From Aequorivita sp. H23M31 (GTDB lineage: Bacteria > Bacteroidota > Bacteroidia > Flavobacteriales > Flavobacteriaceae), in the NCBI RefSeq assembly GCF_004022485.1, contig NZ_CP034951.1:2108001-2172000 (forward strand): DNA of 64,000 bases, read 5' to 3'. A program made the position numbers and the translations under genes. The first letter of the stretch is position 1. Each line of letters opens with the position of its first letter. The notes beneath the pieces were generated by a model. That model saw only the letters and a program-made list of their open reading frames with translations. It did not search any database and was not told the DNA's origin. Below, in pieces: positions 34,414 to 44,653 of this stretch.

Positions 34414-36528
34414 ATGCAATTAGCGCCTACCCTACTAATTCTGATTTCTCTTTTCGGTTGTAATTCTTCAAAAAACGACACCTTGGAAGCACACCCCTTT
34501 ACCAACGATTTAATTCACGAAAGCAGCCCATATCTCTTACAACACGCACATAATCCAGTGGACTGGAAGCCTTATGGCAAAGAGGCCCTAGATCTTGCAA
34601 AAAAGGAGAAAAAACTGATTATAATTAGCATTGGCTACGCTGCTTGTCACTGGTGCCATGTTATGGAGCACGAAAGTTTTGAAGACACAACGGTCGCTGC
34701 AGTTATGAATAAAAACTATATCTCCATAAAAGTGGATAGGGAAGAAAGGCCGGACGTGGATCAAATTTATATTAATGCGGTGCAATTAATGACGGGAAGT
34801 GCCGGCTGGCCTCTCAACGTAATTGCTCTTCCAGATGGACGACCTGTCTGGGGCGGAACTTACTTTAGAAAAAATGACTGGATCAATGCCTTAGAGCAGA
34901 TTCAGGAAATCTATAAGAATGAGCCTGAAAAACTCTTGGCCTATGCCAACCGTTTGAAAGAAGGATTAGAAAATGTCGATTTAATCCATTTGAATACAGA
35001 AGATGTTGATTTAAACAATTATTCTACGGAAGCAATTATCAAGAAAATGTCTCAGAATTTTGATCCCGAATTTGGAGGCAGCAAAGGGGCACCGAAGTTT
35101 ATGATGCCGAACAATCTGGAGTTTTTTCTGCGATATGCTGTAGAAAAAAATGATCAGGATCTGCTAAAATTTACGACCCTTACTTTGGATAAAATGGCTT
35201 TTGGAGGTTTATACGATCAATTGGGAGGTGGCTTCTCGCGATATAGCACCGATATAAAGTGGCATGTGCCCCATTTCGAAAAGATGCTCTATGATAATGC
35301 GCAACTAGTAAGTCTGTATAGTAATGCCTATGCCGTGACAAAAAACCCCCTTTATAAGGATGTGGTAACCGAAACATTGGACTTCATAAAACAAGAATTG
35401 ACAAATCCGGAAGGTGGTTTTTATTCTTCCTTGGATGCCGACAGCCAAAATGAAAACAACAAATTAGAAGAAGGAGCTTTCTATGTCTTCACTTCGGAAG
35501 AATTAGAAAAATTATTAAAGGATGATTTCAATGTTTTTAAAGAATATTACAATATTAACAGTTACGGAAAATGGGAAAACAACCATTACGTTTTAATAAG
35601 GAGAAAAACAGATCCCGAAATTGAAAAGGAATTTGCTATCTCTTCAGAGCAGCTTCAACAAAAAAAGAAAAACTGGAAAAACATCCTTCTAAAATACCGC
35701 GATCAACGGTCGAAACCAAGATTGGATGATAAAACCTTAACCTCTTGGAACGCTATGATGTTAAAAGGGTATGTGGATGCTTATAAAATGTTTGGCGACG
35801 AAGACCATTTAAAGACCGCCTTAAAAAATGCCGGCTTTATTTCTACGAAACAATTGCAGCAAAATGGCCGGTTATTTCACAATTACAAAGAAGGTAAAAG
35901 TACTATAAACGGATTTTTAGAGGATTATGCTTTTACTATCGAGGCATTTATAGACCTATATCAGGTAACTCTCGATGAAAATTGGCTTACACTTTCAAAG
36001 AAAATGACTGATTATGCGATCACAAACTTTTTTGATGAAGAAAAACATATGTTTTATTTCATCTCAAAAGAAGATGCTGCAATTATTTCCCGCAATTTTG
36101 AGTATCGAGATAATGTGGTTCCTGCTTCCAATTCAGTGATGGCAAAAAATCTCTTTATACTTTCAAAGTACTTTGAAGGAACGAATTTCGAGGAAATCTC
36201 TTATCAAATGCTTAAAAACCTTTTAGACGAAATAGCTGAATATCCCCGGGGATATACAAACTGGCTCTCTCTTCTATTAAATTATCAAAACGATTTTTAC
36301 GAAGTGGTAATTGTTGGTAAAGAAGCTCAGGAAAAAATAAAGACACTCAATAAAAATTATCTTCCTAATATAATTATTGCGGGAAGCACAAGTGAAAATG
36401 ATGGCCCGTTATTTGAGAACAGATACGTGCCTAAAGAAACACTAATTTATGTGTGCAAGAACAATGCCTGCAAACTACCAGTTCCAGAAGTAGAACAAGC
36501 AATTAAAATCCTAAACAAAACCGAATAG
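34414..36528 (+). CDS. DUF255 thioredoxin-like lipoprotein (YyaL/SPATA20 family)
   Basis: A 704-residue protein. Residues 1-16 are a lipoprotein signal (lipobox SLFGC, Cys16). The DUF255 thioredoxin-like domain begins with [21 protein letters not shown] and contains the redox pair CHWC (78-81) in [17 protein letters not shown], then [15 protein letters not shown]. The C-terminal two-thirds is an alpha/alpha barrel like those of glycan-epimerase-type proteins ([41 protein letters not shown]). The function of the family is unsettled. It is followed by mscS after 5 bp, so the two share a transcript. Confidence 0.88.
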   Translation: MQLAPTLLILISLFGCNSSKNDTLEAHPFTNDLIHESSPYLLQHAHNPVDWKPYGKEALDLAKKEKKLIIISIGYAACHWCHVMEHESFEDTTVAAVMNKNYISIKVDREERPDVDQIYINAVQLMTGSAGWPLNVIALPDGRPVWGGTYFRKNDWINALEQIQEIYKNEPEKLLAYANRLKEGLENVDLIHLNTEDVDLNNYSTEAIIKKMSQNFDPEFGGSKGAPKFMMPNNLEFFLRYAVEKNDQDLLKFTTLTLDKMAFGGLYDQLGGGFSRYSTDIKWHVPHFEKMLYDNAQLVSLYSNAYAVTKNPLYKDVVTETLDFIKQELTNPEGGFYSSLDADSQNENNKLEEGAFYVFTSEELEKLLKDDFNVFKEYYNINSYGKWENNHYVLIRRKTDPEIEKEFAISSEQLQQKKKNWKNILLKYRDQRSKPRLDDKTLTSWNAMMLKGYVDAYKMFGDEDHLKTALKNAGFISTKQLQQNGRLFHNYKEGKSTINGFLEDYAFTIEAFIDLYQVTLDENWLTLSKKMTDYAITNFFDEEKHMFYFISKEDAAIISRNFEYRDNVVPASNSVMAKNLFILSKYFEGTNFEEISYQMLKNLLDEIAEYPRGYTNWLSLLLNYQNDFYEVVIVGKEAQEKIKTLNKNYLPNIIIAGSTSENDGPLFENRYVPKETLIYVCKNNACKLPVPEVEQAIKILNKTE

Positions 36529-36533
36529 ATTTA

Positions 36534-37379
36534 ATGGAGTACCTAAGCAACGTAGATGTTTATATCGAAAGATATGGTCAAAAACTGATAGATTTCCTAC
36601 CCAACCTTTTGGGAGCTATAATTTTGCTATTTTTAGGAATCTGGATAATAAGATTTATAAATAGACTTGTTAGGAAGTTTTTTGACAAAAAAGAATATGA
36701 TCCCACCTTAGAAGGTTTTATTGCCAACCTTATAAACTGGGTCTTAAAAATCCTATTGTTCGTTTTAGTTATAACCCAACTTGGGGTGGAATCCGCATCT
36801 CTAGTTGCGCTAATTGGCGCTGGTGGACTAACCTTAGGTTTTGCACTACAAGGCTCGCTATCCAATTTTGCCGGAGGAATTTTGATCCTTTTGTTGAAAC
36901 CTTTTAGAAGAGGAGACTGGATAAGCGCACAGGGAGTGGAAGGAACGGTCAAGGAAATCACCATCTTTAACACAAAATTGACCACTTTCGGAAATCAGTT
37001 AGCTGTTATTCCCAATGGAAAATTGAGCAATGAAAATATTATCAATTATTCTTCTGAAGGTATAAGACGCGATAGAATTGCGTTTTCAATAGGCTATAAT
37101 GACAATATTAAACAGGCAAAAGAGATACTATTGAATTTGGTCCTGGAGCAAGGGGAAGTTCTTAAAGATGAAGATAAAGCTCCAATGGTAGCAGTAGGTG
37201 AACTGGCCGAAAACTCAATTGATCTTACCCTGCGTTTTTGGGCGAAAAATGAGGATTTTTGGAAGCTTCATTGGCTAATACTCGAAGAAGGTATTCAAAG
37301 GTTGGAAGCCGCTGGTATTTCCAAGCCCTTTCCGCAGCGAGATTTACATTACCCAGATTTTGACATGCAGGAAAAATAG
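36534..37379 (+). CDS. Small-conductance mechanosensitive channel (MscS type)
   Basis: A 281-residue MscS channel. There are three membrane helices: LIDFLPNLLGAIILLFLGIW; NWVLKILLFVLVITQL; and the pore helix SLVALIGAGGLTLGFALQGSLSN with its Gly/Ala packing pattern. The cytoplasmic beta domain follows (PFRRGDWISAQGVEGTVKEI, NTKLTTFGNQLAVIPNGKLSNENIINYS). It opens under membrane tension to release solutes in osmotic downshift. It starts 5 bp after the DUF255 gene. Confidence 0.93.
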   Translation: MEYLSNVDVYIERYGQKLIDFLPNLLGAIILLFLGIWIIRFINRLVRKFFDKKEYDPTLEGFIANLINWVLKILLFVLVITQLGVESASLVALIGAGGLTLGFALQGSLSNFAGGILILLLKPFRRGDWISAQGVEGTVKEITIFNTKLTTFGNQLAVIPNGKLSNENIINYSSEGIRRDRIAFSIGYNDNIKQAKEILLNLVLEQGEVLKDEDKAPMVAVGELAENSIDLTLRFWAKNEDFWKLHWLILEEGIQRLEAAGISKPFPQRDLHYPDFDMQEK

Positions 37380-37388
37380 TTATTTTTG
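37359..37388 (+). promoter_or_regulatory. Promoter for the secreted unknown gene
   Basis: TTTG (37359-37362), an 18-nt spacer, then TATTTTTG (37381-37388); both elements match the Bacteroidota consensus. It overlaps the end of mscS and lies 42 nt before ATG 37431. Confidence 0.65.
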
Positions 37389-37430
37389 TAGAACTCCCCT
37401 AATTATTAACTTTATCTAAAACGATATATT

Positions 37431-38141
37431 ATGAAAAACTTTATAAACATAACAATAGCGTTCATCCTTGGATTGGCTGTAAATGCGCAGACAGGAATCC
37501 AAACTGGAGGTGGAGGTTTTCAGATTTTTACCAAGGCGAGTGATATGGGTCAAAGGTATAATTCCTTAGGCCTTACAGATTCCCAATTTAATTCTATTAA
37601 GAGTGGAATGTACGCGAATATGAACTTTATCCATGGAAATATATTTGAAAATGGGGAAAAAATCGCAGCGGACCTGCCAATGCGATATAATGCGTATACG
37701 GATGATATAGAAGTTAAATTAAAATCCAGCGACGCCAATTTTCAGCCTCTAAAAAAGATCCCTAATTTATCCGTAAAAACCCCGCTGGATTATTATATCT
37801 TTTTAGAAGATAATGGAAAAAAAGAAGAAAGTGGGTTTGTTAATGTTTTGGTAGATGGAGATCAATATAAGCTTTACAAGAAAATAACGGTTTCTTTTCA
37901 ACCTGCCGCAAAGGGTCGGACCAGTTATGAGAGCGATACGCCTGCAAGTTTTAAACAAAATATTTTCTATTATCTAGTACACGATGGAAACTTGATGGAG
38001 GTGCCAAATAGTAAAGGAAAAATAATAGACTTCCTGGATAAAGAAAATTCAAAAATGAAAGATTATATCAAGAAGAACAAAATTGATGTTAGAAATGAGG
38101 CTGGCCTTATTAAGGCCATATCACATTTGGAATCTTTATAA
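37431..38141 (+). CDS. Secreted protein of unknown function
   Basis: A 236-residue protein with a clear signal peptide (NITIAFILGLAVNAQ, cleavage after about residue 20), so periplasmic or exported. After a Gly-rich start (TGGGGFQIF) it is hydrophilic with alternating strands (MRYNAYTDDIEVKLKSSDANF, LDYYIFLEDNGKKEESGFVNV) and ends in a Lys-rich helix (SKMKDYIKKNKIDVRNEAG). I do not recognise a named domain and there is no sorting domain. It has its own promoter and terminator. Confidence 0.8.
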   Translation: MKNFINITIAFILGLAVNAQTGIQTGGGGFQIFTKASDMGQRYNSLGLTDSQFNSIKSGMYANMNFIHGNIFENGEKIAADLPMRYNAYTDDIEVKLKSSDANFQPLKKIPNLSVKTPLDYYIFLEDNGKKEESGFVNVLVDGDQYKLYKKITVSFQPAAKGRTSYESDTPASFKQNIFYYLVHDGNLMEVPNSKGKIIDFLDKENSKMKDYIKKNKIDVRNEAGLIKAISHLESL

Positions 38142-38151
38142 AACCATTGTT

Positions 38152-38191
38152 TTATCCCAACAATAATTCCTTTAAATAATTAAGGCACAAA
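38152..38191. repeat. Left copy of a ~37-bp direct repeat: decayed 3' end of tsaB
   Basis: The stretch 38154-38191 matches 44885-44921 in the same orientation with about three substitutions and one 1-bp indel. The right copy is the last 12 codons of tsaB. Read on minus, the left copy gives NYLKELLLG and a TAA, against YYLKEFMLG and a TGA in TsaB; the indel breaks its frame further in. It therefore looks like a leftover tsaB end. The two copies bracket the pair of T9SS surface protein genes. Confidence 0.65.
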
Positions 38192-38220
38192 GAAACTGCT
38201 CCAAAAGGAGCAGTTTCTTT
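38189..38220 (+). terminator. Intrinsic terminator after the secreted unknown gene
   Basis: A perfect 14-bp stem (38189-38202 with 38207-38220) around an AAAA loop, core ACTGCTCC/GGAGCAGT. It is the strongest hairpin in this part of the window. Confidence 0.85.
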
Positions 38221-38526
38221 CTAGATCGAGCGTCTTAGATCTTTTTCAGTTTTAACTGGCAAAAGTCTCTAATGCGCTCGAACTACATTTGGACCCCTGC
38301 ATATTAACATAAGCCTTTCTAGCTGCAACTCTAAAGAAAGAAAAAAACCGCTTTTTGGATTAAATTTTAACAATATTACTAGTGGTATGTATTAAAGTAT
38401 TTTTACATTCGCGCCGTTTTAAAATTTTTAAAACTCCTATTCATTTTCAAATATTTGCATTAAAACTCTAATGAGTTGGGAGTATCTTTTTTAACAAATT
38501 CAATTCTAAATTAACCCCCTTATTTA
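38221..38526. other. Leader region of the first T9SS surface protein gene
   Basis: 306 bp of AT-rich non-coding DNA. A near-match to a -7 box, TACATTCG (38404-38411, one mismatch), would give a leader of about 110 nt. The last part, just before the ATG, resembles the DNA before the second T9SS gene (both end in TTTAATG), consistent with duplication. No gene or RNA was recognised. Confidence 0.35.
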
Positions 38527-41500
38527 ATGAAAAAATTTACAATTTTATTTTTTACAATTATGATGGCTGCCTTTTCAGGGCAGGGAACGGCACAGGTTGT
38601 GACGGTAGCAAACACGGGTGCCACTACAAATGCTGGTACTCAAGTTTACCCACTTGGAAATAATCAAGGTTATGAAAGATCGGCGTCTATCTATACACAT
38701 TCAGGTCAGATAGGAAGATATGGTGTTATTAGAGGCCTTTCATGGTATGCTGAAGAAAGTGGCAAGGGAGAAAGACCTATCAAAATTTATATGAAAAAAG
38801 TCAATCCTTCAACTTATAGAGCGAATGGTAACCCAGCCAACCCAGTTGGAACGTGGGCAACCCGAACTACTGGAGCTACGCTCGTTTTTGATGGTGTGCT
38901 AACCCCAGTTCAAGGTTGGAATATGATAACTTTACAAACTCCTTTTATTTTCGATGCTCTAAATCTTGAGGTATTGGTAGAGGCTAATTATGGAGGCACG
39001 GGCAATGGAGGGGGCGCCACTGGAAACAAAATCCGATATGCTGAGTTTCCCTCTGGCACAACTCCGCACGCTACATGGAGCAGTGACACTAACCCTCCCG
39101 CCGGCAACGGAGCCTATAGCAACAAAAGACCAGAAATTCAATTGGATTTTACAGAAACGGAAAACATTACTTTTACTTCCTTTTCAGGGTTTAACGAGGA
39201 CGTTATTGCCGAAGGACGTGACTTTACGGGTCATAAAAGTTTTGATGGTGATGGTAATGTCAGAACTTATCTATATTCTGAAAGTTTCAATCCTACGATT
39301 TCAAATACTCCTGCTGGAACTGGCTTACCTAATAGTCGAGTTCTAGCCAACCTTCTTCCCGAAGGTCCTGCAGCATATACATTACAACCCTATAATGGAA
39401 AAAATGCGCTTCAGTTATCTAATAATGGAACTGGCACAGTGACTTTCAACAATCCAAAGGCCCTTCAATATCTCTATCTATTGCACGCCACCGGAAATGG
39501 CCCCACCACCATTAGTGGCACTATAACCTTTGAGGATAATAGCACCCAAACAATCAGCAATTTTACTTCTCTTGATTGGTTCAGCGGAAATACTGCTATT
39601 GCTTATAAAAAACGTATGCGAGCGAGATATTCAAGTCCCGGCGTTTACGATTTCGGCAATGATGAAACAAACTTTTATCAAACTAAAATATCCATTGACG
39701 AGGTGAACATGTATAAGAAAATTGCAAAGGTCACTTTAACCTGTAATGGAGGTGGCACCAATAGCCGTTTCAACTTGATGGCGATATCTGGAAAGATTGC
39801 TCCAAAGTATATCTATCAGGATAACACTTGGAAAAACAGCCTTGACCCGAGCGGTGTTTCTACTGCCAAAGATGATATTCTGGTAATAAATGGAACTACG
39901 AATTTTACTGCCAACACAAACGTAAAAAACCTTACCATCCGTTCCAGTGCAACTTTGGAAATAGGAAATGTGTTAACCCTGTTCGGTAATATCACTAACG
40001 AAGGGAATCTTATTTTCCTCAGTAATGCAACTGGAAATGGAGAATTGGGCCCAGTGCCTGCAAGTTCTGTTATTACCGGAAATGCAACCGTGCAGCGATA
40101 CACTACTGATGTACGATCGTATAGAATGGTAAGTAGTGCTGTGACTACTACTACTACTATTCGAGAAAATTGGCAAGAAGGAGTAAACAATCCCAATGCA
40201 ACTACAAATCTTAATCCCAATGAAGGTTACGGGACCCATATTACCGGAAGTAAAACTGGACAAAACGGTTTTGACGCCACTCAAACTGGAAACTCTTCTA
40301 TGTATATTGTAACTCCTGGAACTCAAAATTTTGTGGCTGTCGCAAATACTAACGCCACCACCCTAAAAGCTGGAGACCCCTACTTATTAATGGTTCGTGG
40401 CGATAGAAGTATTGACCTTAACTACAACGACTCACAAGGTTCTACCGTGCTTCGTGCCACTGGTAAGTTGGCAAAGGGTGATCAGGTCCAAAACTTTGCT
40501 CAGGCAGCCAATGGGCACTTTGTAATGTTTGGAAACCCATACCAAAGTGCTGTGGACATGGTTTCTGTATTCTCCCATTCTACCAATCTCAACACGAATT
40601 ATTACTATATATATGACCCCAATGCTGGAACAGAAGGAATTGGGGCTTATGTTACGGTGGATCTTAACAACGGAGGAAATACTATAGTAGATGGAGGAAG
40701 TTCTTCAGCCAATAAATACTTACAGCCAGGCCAAGGTGCACAGGTAAAAGTAACTGGAAATGCAACTATCCTTTTTAAAGAAAGTGACAAGGCGCCTGGA
40801 AATTTCACAGATACCAACCGTCCGTTGTCCGGAAGTGATAAACTGAGCGTTCAATTATATTCAACTGAAAGCTATAACAATAACGGAAGAATACTTGATG
40901 GTTTGGTAATTCGCTTCGCCGCTGGATATGACAACAATCTAACAGAGGCAGATGCTATAAAACCGTTCAACTTTACCGAAAACCTGGGTATTGAACTCGA
41001 TGGCAAATATTTAAGTATTGAGCAGAGAGAAATTCCCCGACCAGATGAGGTGTTTCAGTTATATACTACCGGTTATCAAAAATCGGATTATATTCTAAAG
41101 TTAAACTTGGACGGTGTCGCTGCTACTAGCTTATACCTTGAAGATAATTTCACCGGAACAAGCACCCTTCTTGACCAAGGAGAGAATTCATACGATTTTT
41201 CTGTAGATAAAAATATTCCGGCAAGTATAGCCACAGATCGTTTCTCTATCCGTACCGAACAACGTTTGGGTGTGGACAATCCAAGCCTGCTTGATGGTAT
41301 CCGCCTATTTCCAAACCCAATCAACGATAACGTATTCAATATCACTGCTCCAAAATTGAACGGTGAAACCACTGTGATTTCAGTTAATGATATGTTGGGT
41401 AGAGAAGTTATGAGCAGCGAACAAACATTTTCTGGAAACACCTTAAAAGTTGAACTGCCAGCAGATTTGAACAGCGGTATCTATATGGTAACCATTTCAT

Positions 41501-41541
41501 CCAATGGTGAGAGCCAAAGCATTCGCGTTATTAAACGATAA
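38527..41541 (+). CDS. Large T9SS-exported surface protein (type A sorting domain), copy 1
   Basis: A 1004-residue secreted protein. Signal peptide KKFTILFFTIMMAAFSGQGTAQ; residues about 25-205 are a beta-rich domain (QGYERSASIYTHSGQIGRYG, GWNMITLQTPFIFDALNLEV, RPEIQLDFTE) that is missing from copy 2; residues about 215-870 are shared in outline with copy 2 (ASGFNxDVIAEG-like start, YLYLLHATGNGPTTI, GTHITGS, GDPYLLMVRGDRSIDLN). The last 90 residues are a type A sorting domain (DGIRLFPNPINDNVFNI ... SGIYMVTISSNGESQSIRVI), which directs export through T9SS and attachment to surface lipopolysaccharide. Adhesin or structural role is inferred; no catalytic motif seen. Confidence 0.88.
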   Translation: MKKFTILFFTIMMAAFSGQGTAQVVTVANTGATTNAGTQVYPLGNNQGYERSASIYTHSGQIGRYGVIRGLSWYAEESGKGERPIKIYMKKVNPSTYRANGNPANPVGTWATRTTGATLVFDGVLTPVQGWNMITLQTPFIFDALNLEVLVEANYGGTGNGGGATGNKIRYAEFPSGTTPHATWSSDTNPPAGNGAYSNKRPEIQLDFTETENITFTSFSGFNEDVIAEGRDFTGHKSFDGDGNVRTYLYSESFNPTISNTPAGTGLPNSRVLANLLPEGPAAYTLQPYNGKNALQLSNNGTGTVTFNNPKALQYLYLLHATGNGPTTISGTITFEDNSTQTISNFTSLDWFSGNTAIAYKKRMRARYSSPGVYDFGNDETNFYQTKISIDEVNMYKKIAKVTLTCNGGGTNSRFNLMAISGKIAPKYIYQDNTWKNSLDPSGVSTAKDDILVINGTTNFTANTNVKNLTIRSSATLEIGNVLTLFGNITNEGNLIFLSNATGNGELGPVPASSVITGNATVQRYTTDVRSYRMVSSAVTTTTTIRENWQEGVNNPNATTNLNPNEGYGTHITGSKTGQNGFDATQTGNSSMYIVTPGTQNFVAVANTNATTLKAGDPYLLMVRGDRSIDLNYNDSQGSTVLRATGKLAKGDQVQNFAQAANGHFVMFGNPYQSAVDMVSVFSHSTNLNTNYYYIYDPNAGTEGIGAYVTVDLNNGGNTIVDGGSSSANKYLQPGQGAQVKVTGNATILFKESDKAPGNFTDTNRPLSGSDKLSVQLYSTESYNNNGRILDGLVIRFAAGYDNNLTEADAIKPFNFTENLGIELDGKYLSIEQREIPRPDEVFQLYTTGYQKSDYILKLNLDGVAATSLYLEDNFTGTSTLLDQGENSYDFSVDKNIPASIATDRFSIRTEQRLGVDNPSLLDGIRLFPNPINDNVFNITAPKLNGETTVISVNDMLGREVMSSEQTFSGNTLKVELPADLNSGIYMVTISSNGESQSIRVIKR

Positions 41542-41597
41542 TTAAACAGAAGGAAAATACAGTTCAAATTTTATTGAACAATTGAAAGAGGGATTCC
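41132..41597 (+). repeat. 466-bp near-identical tract, copy 1 (3' end of T9SS gene plus terminator)
   Basis: This stretch aligns without gaps to 44188-44653, with only about six mismatches seen by eye. It covers the last 136 codons (whole sorting domain and the preceding strand-rich segment), the 3' untranslated region and the first arm of the terminator. The protein parts are identical. Upstream of 41132 the two genes diverge sharply. This suggests recent gene conversion or duplication of the 3' module. Confidence 0.95.
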
Positions 41598-41617
41598 GTA
41601 GATGGAGTCCCTCTTTT
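41585..41617 (+). terminator. Intrinsic terminator after T9SS gene 1
   Basis: A 13-bp stem with one G-U type pair (41585-41597 with 41604-41616), loop GTAGAT, then TTTT. Confidence 0.8.
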
Positions 41618-42092
41618 AGTTTTTCACGATTTTGCAAAAGATAAATTATAAAGGTAATGAGAGAGGAAGGGAGAATGGATAATTTAATGAAAGTAATTGA
41701 AGCTGAAGGAGATCAACGAAAATCAACTTTTACTTAACATAGTATGTTAAAAAGAGGTTCCAATCTTTTAAAAAAATGACTTAGATACTAATTATAAGAA
41801 TAACAGGTCCTTAAGACTATCAGAATCAAACATTCGATTTTTTAAAATTTTTTTATCGAATACCATAAAAAACAATTGTTTGACAGAGAATTCATAAAAT
41901 GAAATTAAAACTGATTGCTCTTAGAATGATTGATTATCAACGATTTATATTTTATTTCAGAAAATATATTTTAACAAAATCAGTAATGGTCTTGTAGAAT
42001 AACCGTTTAGATTTGTGGCTTCGCATCTTTAATAGATGATTATTTAACAATTTTGACAAAAACAAACTTAATCTACTTTAATCCCCAATTTA
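41618..42092. other. Intergenic region between the two T9SS genes
   Basis: 475 bp, very AT-rich. A 26-codon frame (41657-41737, MREEGRMDNLMKVIEAEGD) is open, but it has no recognised relative and weak support as a gene. A -7 box for the second T9SS gene lies at 42008-42015. No transposase remnant or hairpin was seen. Confidence 0.4.
42008..42015 (+). promoter_or_regulatory. -7 box for T9SS gene 2
   Basis: TAGATTTG matches TAnnTTTG exactly, 77 nt before the ATG at 42093. No clear -33 element. Confidence 0.45.
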
Positions 42093-44597
42093 ATGAAAAA
42101 ATTTACTTTTTTATTTTTTACAATAATGATAACTGCCTTTTCATGGCAGGGAACGGCACAAGGAGTTACTGATTATGTAACAATCAATGCTTCCGGATTT
42201 AACCATGACGTAATTGCAGAAGGCGCAGGTCTCGGTATTCTAAACAGAACGAATATCGCTTTTGATAACGATAAGCATTATTTGTATGCTGAAGATTTCA
42301 GCCAACTTATAGGTGCTAACCCGCCTGCAGGCACAGGGCTACCCAATAACGGATTGCTGGCAAACCTGTTGCCCGATGGACCAGCTTCATATCAATTGCA
42401 GCCATATGGAAATGGCATATTGACTGCGAATAATACACTTCAGTTAAAAAATACTGAAAGTAAAGTCCTAACATTTTCAACTCCTATCGCCCTTAGAGAC
42501 CTATATCTTCTTCACGCTTCAGGACATGGGCCAACAACCATTAACGGTACAATAACCTTTGAGGATGATACTACTCAACCAATTAGTGATTTTACTTCAG
42601 AAGATTGGGTATCTGGTTCTAATAATATTGCTTATAAAAAACGTATGCGCGTAAAGAGAGAAGATATATTAATCATAGGCATAAGATATACATACTATAC
42701 AGATGACACACATTTTTATCAGACCAAACTACCTATTAATGAGGTAAACTTCTATAAAAAAGTTAAAAGCATTACTCTAACCTGCACTGCGGGCACTAAC
42801 AGCAATAGTCGATTCAACTTGATGGCAATCTCAGGAAAGGTTGCTCCAAAGTATATCTATCAGGATGGGGCGTGGATAAACAATCTTGATCCAAGTGGCG
42901 TTTCTACAGCTAATGACGATATTCTCGTGGTCAACGGGACAACTTCGTTTACTGCAGATACGGAAGCTCGGAATATTACCATCCGTACTGGTGCTATATT
43001 GAATATACCACATGTACTTAGGATCTCTGGCGATATCCATAATAATGGAGACCTTATATTTGTGAGCGACGAAAATGGAACAGGAGAAATAGGTTCACTT
43101 GCTCCAACTACAATTATTACGGGAAAGGTTACTGTTCAACGACATACAAGTAACAAACGCGCTTATAGAATAGTAAGCAGTGCAGTGACTACAACCAATT
43201 TTATCCGCGACAACTGGCAGGAAGGAACAAACAACCCTGATCACAATACCAATATTGACCCCAATGAGGGATTTGGAACCCATATTACAGGAAGCGATCC
43301 TAATTTAGGTTTTGACGTTACCCAAACAGGCAACAAATCTATGTACACTGTGGACGTTGAGTCACAACATTATGTGGAGGTACCCAATACCAATGCTATA
43401 ACCTTAAAAGCTGGAGATCCTTATTTACTAATGGTGCGTGGCGATAGGAGCATAGATCTTAACTTCAACGATTCACAGGGTTCTACCGTACTTAGAGCAA
43501 CAGGCTCTCTAGCTATTGGAAACCAAACCCAGAATTTCCCCCAAGCAAATCCAGCTCCAGCAGAAGGATATGGCTTTGTAATGTTTGGAAATCCATACCA
43601 ATGTGCGGTTAATATGAAGACGGTATTGGCGAATTCAAATAACTTGAAAGTAGACGAATATTATGTATATGACCCTACTCTCGCCACTGTCGGTGCTTGG
43701 GTAACGGTAAATCTTTTATCCGGTTCTAATAATACTTCGGGCTCACAAGCAAATGAATTTTTACAGCCAGGTCAGGGAGCGCAGATAGCCATGGCATCCC
43801 TCGGGACCTCTGCCATAAATTTTAGAGAAATCGACAAAACTCCTGGCGAATACACCCAAACTAGTGCTACCGGATCCACACATACTGCCAGCGATATGCT
43901 TACGGTAAGAATGTACAAAACAGAGAACTTCAACAATGGAGGTCCCGTACACGATAGCTTCGGAATTATATTTGCTGAGGATTACAACAACGAAGTGGAT
44001 AATAATGATGCTCTAAAACCAATGAACTTCTACGAAAACCTGGGAGTAGAGAATAACGGAGCCTATTTGAGCATTGAACGCAGAGCAATGCCAGAAGAAG
44101 GTGAAATTTATTCTATGTACAGTACAGGATATTCGTATACCGCTTACACCTTAACTTTGAAAGTAGAGGGTCTGGATTCAGTTTCACTATACCTTGAAGA
44201 TAATTTCACCGGAACAAGCACCCTTCTTGACCAAGGAGAGAATTCATACGATTTTTCTGTAGATAAAAATATTCCGGCAAGTATTGCCACAGATCGTTTC
44301 TCTATCCGTACCGAACAACGTCTTGGTGTGGACAATCCAAGCCTGCTTGATGGTATCCGCCTATTTCCAAACCCAATCAACGATAACGTATTCAATATCA
44401 CTGCTCCAAAATTGAACGGTGAAACCACTGTGATTTCAGTTAATGATATGTTGGGTAGAGAAGTTATGAGCAGCGAACAAACATTTTCTGGAAACACCTT
44501 AAAAGTTGAACTGCCAGCAGATTTGAACAGCGGTATCTATATGGTAACCATTTCATCCAATGGTGAGAGCCAAAGCATTCGCGTTATTAAACGATAA
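42093..44597 (+). CDS. Large T9SS-exported surface protein (type A sorting domain), copy 2
   Basis: An 834-residue paralogue of the preceding gene. Its signal peptide is nearly the same (KKFTFLFFTIMITAFSWQGTAQ), but it lacks the roughly 180-residue N-terminal domain of copy 1 and begins directly with VTINASGFNHDVIAEG. The middle (about 25-698) is alignable but clearly diverged (LYLLHASGHGPTTINGTITF, GTHITGSDPNLGFDV, MVRGDRSIDLNFNDSQGS). From residue about 699 to the end, the two proteins are identical, including the sorting domain. Secretion by T9SS and surface display are expected; function is unknown. It has its own promoter and terminator. Confidence 0.88.
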   Translation: MKKFTFLFFTIMITAFSWQGTAQGVTDYVTINASGFNHDVIAEGAGLGILNRTNIAFDNDKHYLYAEDFSQLIGANPPAGTGLPNNGLLANLLPDGPASYQLQPYGNGILTANNTLQLKNTESKVLTFSTPIALRDLYLLHASGHGPTTINGTITFEDDTTQPISDFTSEDWVSGSNNIAYKKRMRVKREDILIIGIRYTYYTDDTHFYQTKLPINEVNFYKKVKSITLTCTAGTNSNSRFNLMAISGKVAPKYIYQDGAWINNLDPSGVSTANDDILVVNGTTSFTADTEARNITIRTGAILNIPHVLRISGDIHNNGDLIFVSDENGTGEIGSLAPTTIITGKVTVQRHTSNKRAYRIVSSAVTTTNFIRDNWQEGTNNPDHNTNIDPNEGFGTHITGSDPNLGFDVTQTGNKSMYTVDVESQHYVEVPNTNAITLKAGDPYLLMVRGDRSIDLNFNDSQGSTVLRATGSLAIGNQTQNFPQANPAPAEGYGFVMFGNPYQCAVNMKTVLANSNNLKVDEYYVYDPTLATVGAWVTVNLLSGSNNTSGSQANEFLQPGQGAQIAMASLGTSAINFREIDKTPGEYTQTSATGSTHTASDMLTVRMYKTENFNNGGPVHDSFGIIFAEDYNNEVDNNDALKPMNFYENLGVENNGAYLSIERRAMPEEGEIYSMYSTGYSYTAYTLTLKVEGLDSVSLYLEDNFTGTSTLLDQGENSYDFSVDKNIPASIATDRFSIRTEQRLGVDNPSLLDGIRLFPNPINDNVFNITAPKLNGETTVISVNDMLGREVMSSEQTFSGNTLKVELPADLNSGIYMVTISSNGESQSIRVIKR

Positions 44598-44653
44598 TTA
44601 AATAGAAGGAAAATACAGTTTCAATTTTATTGAACAATTGAAAGAGGGATTCC
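44188..44653 (+). repeat. 466-bp near-identical tract, copy 2
   Basis: Partner of 41132-41597 (constant offset 3056). The few differences include AGCC/TGCC after GCAAGTAT, two silent changes in the following CGTTTGGGT/CGTCTTGGT, and three in the untranslated tail. The coding differences are silent. Confidence 0.95.

Noticed and set aside
41657..41737. 26-codon open frame between the T9SS genes
   Set aside because: No ribosome-binding signal, promoter or recognised relative; AT-rich spacers of this length often hold such frames.
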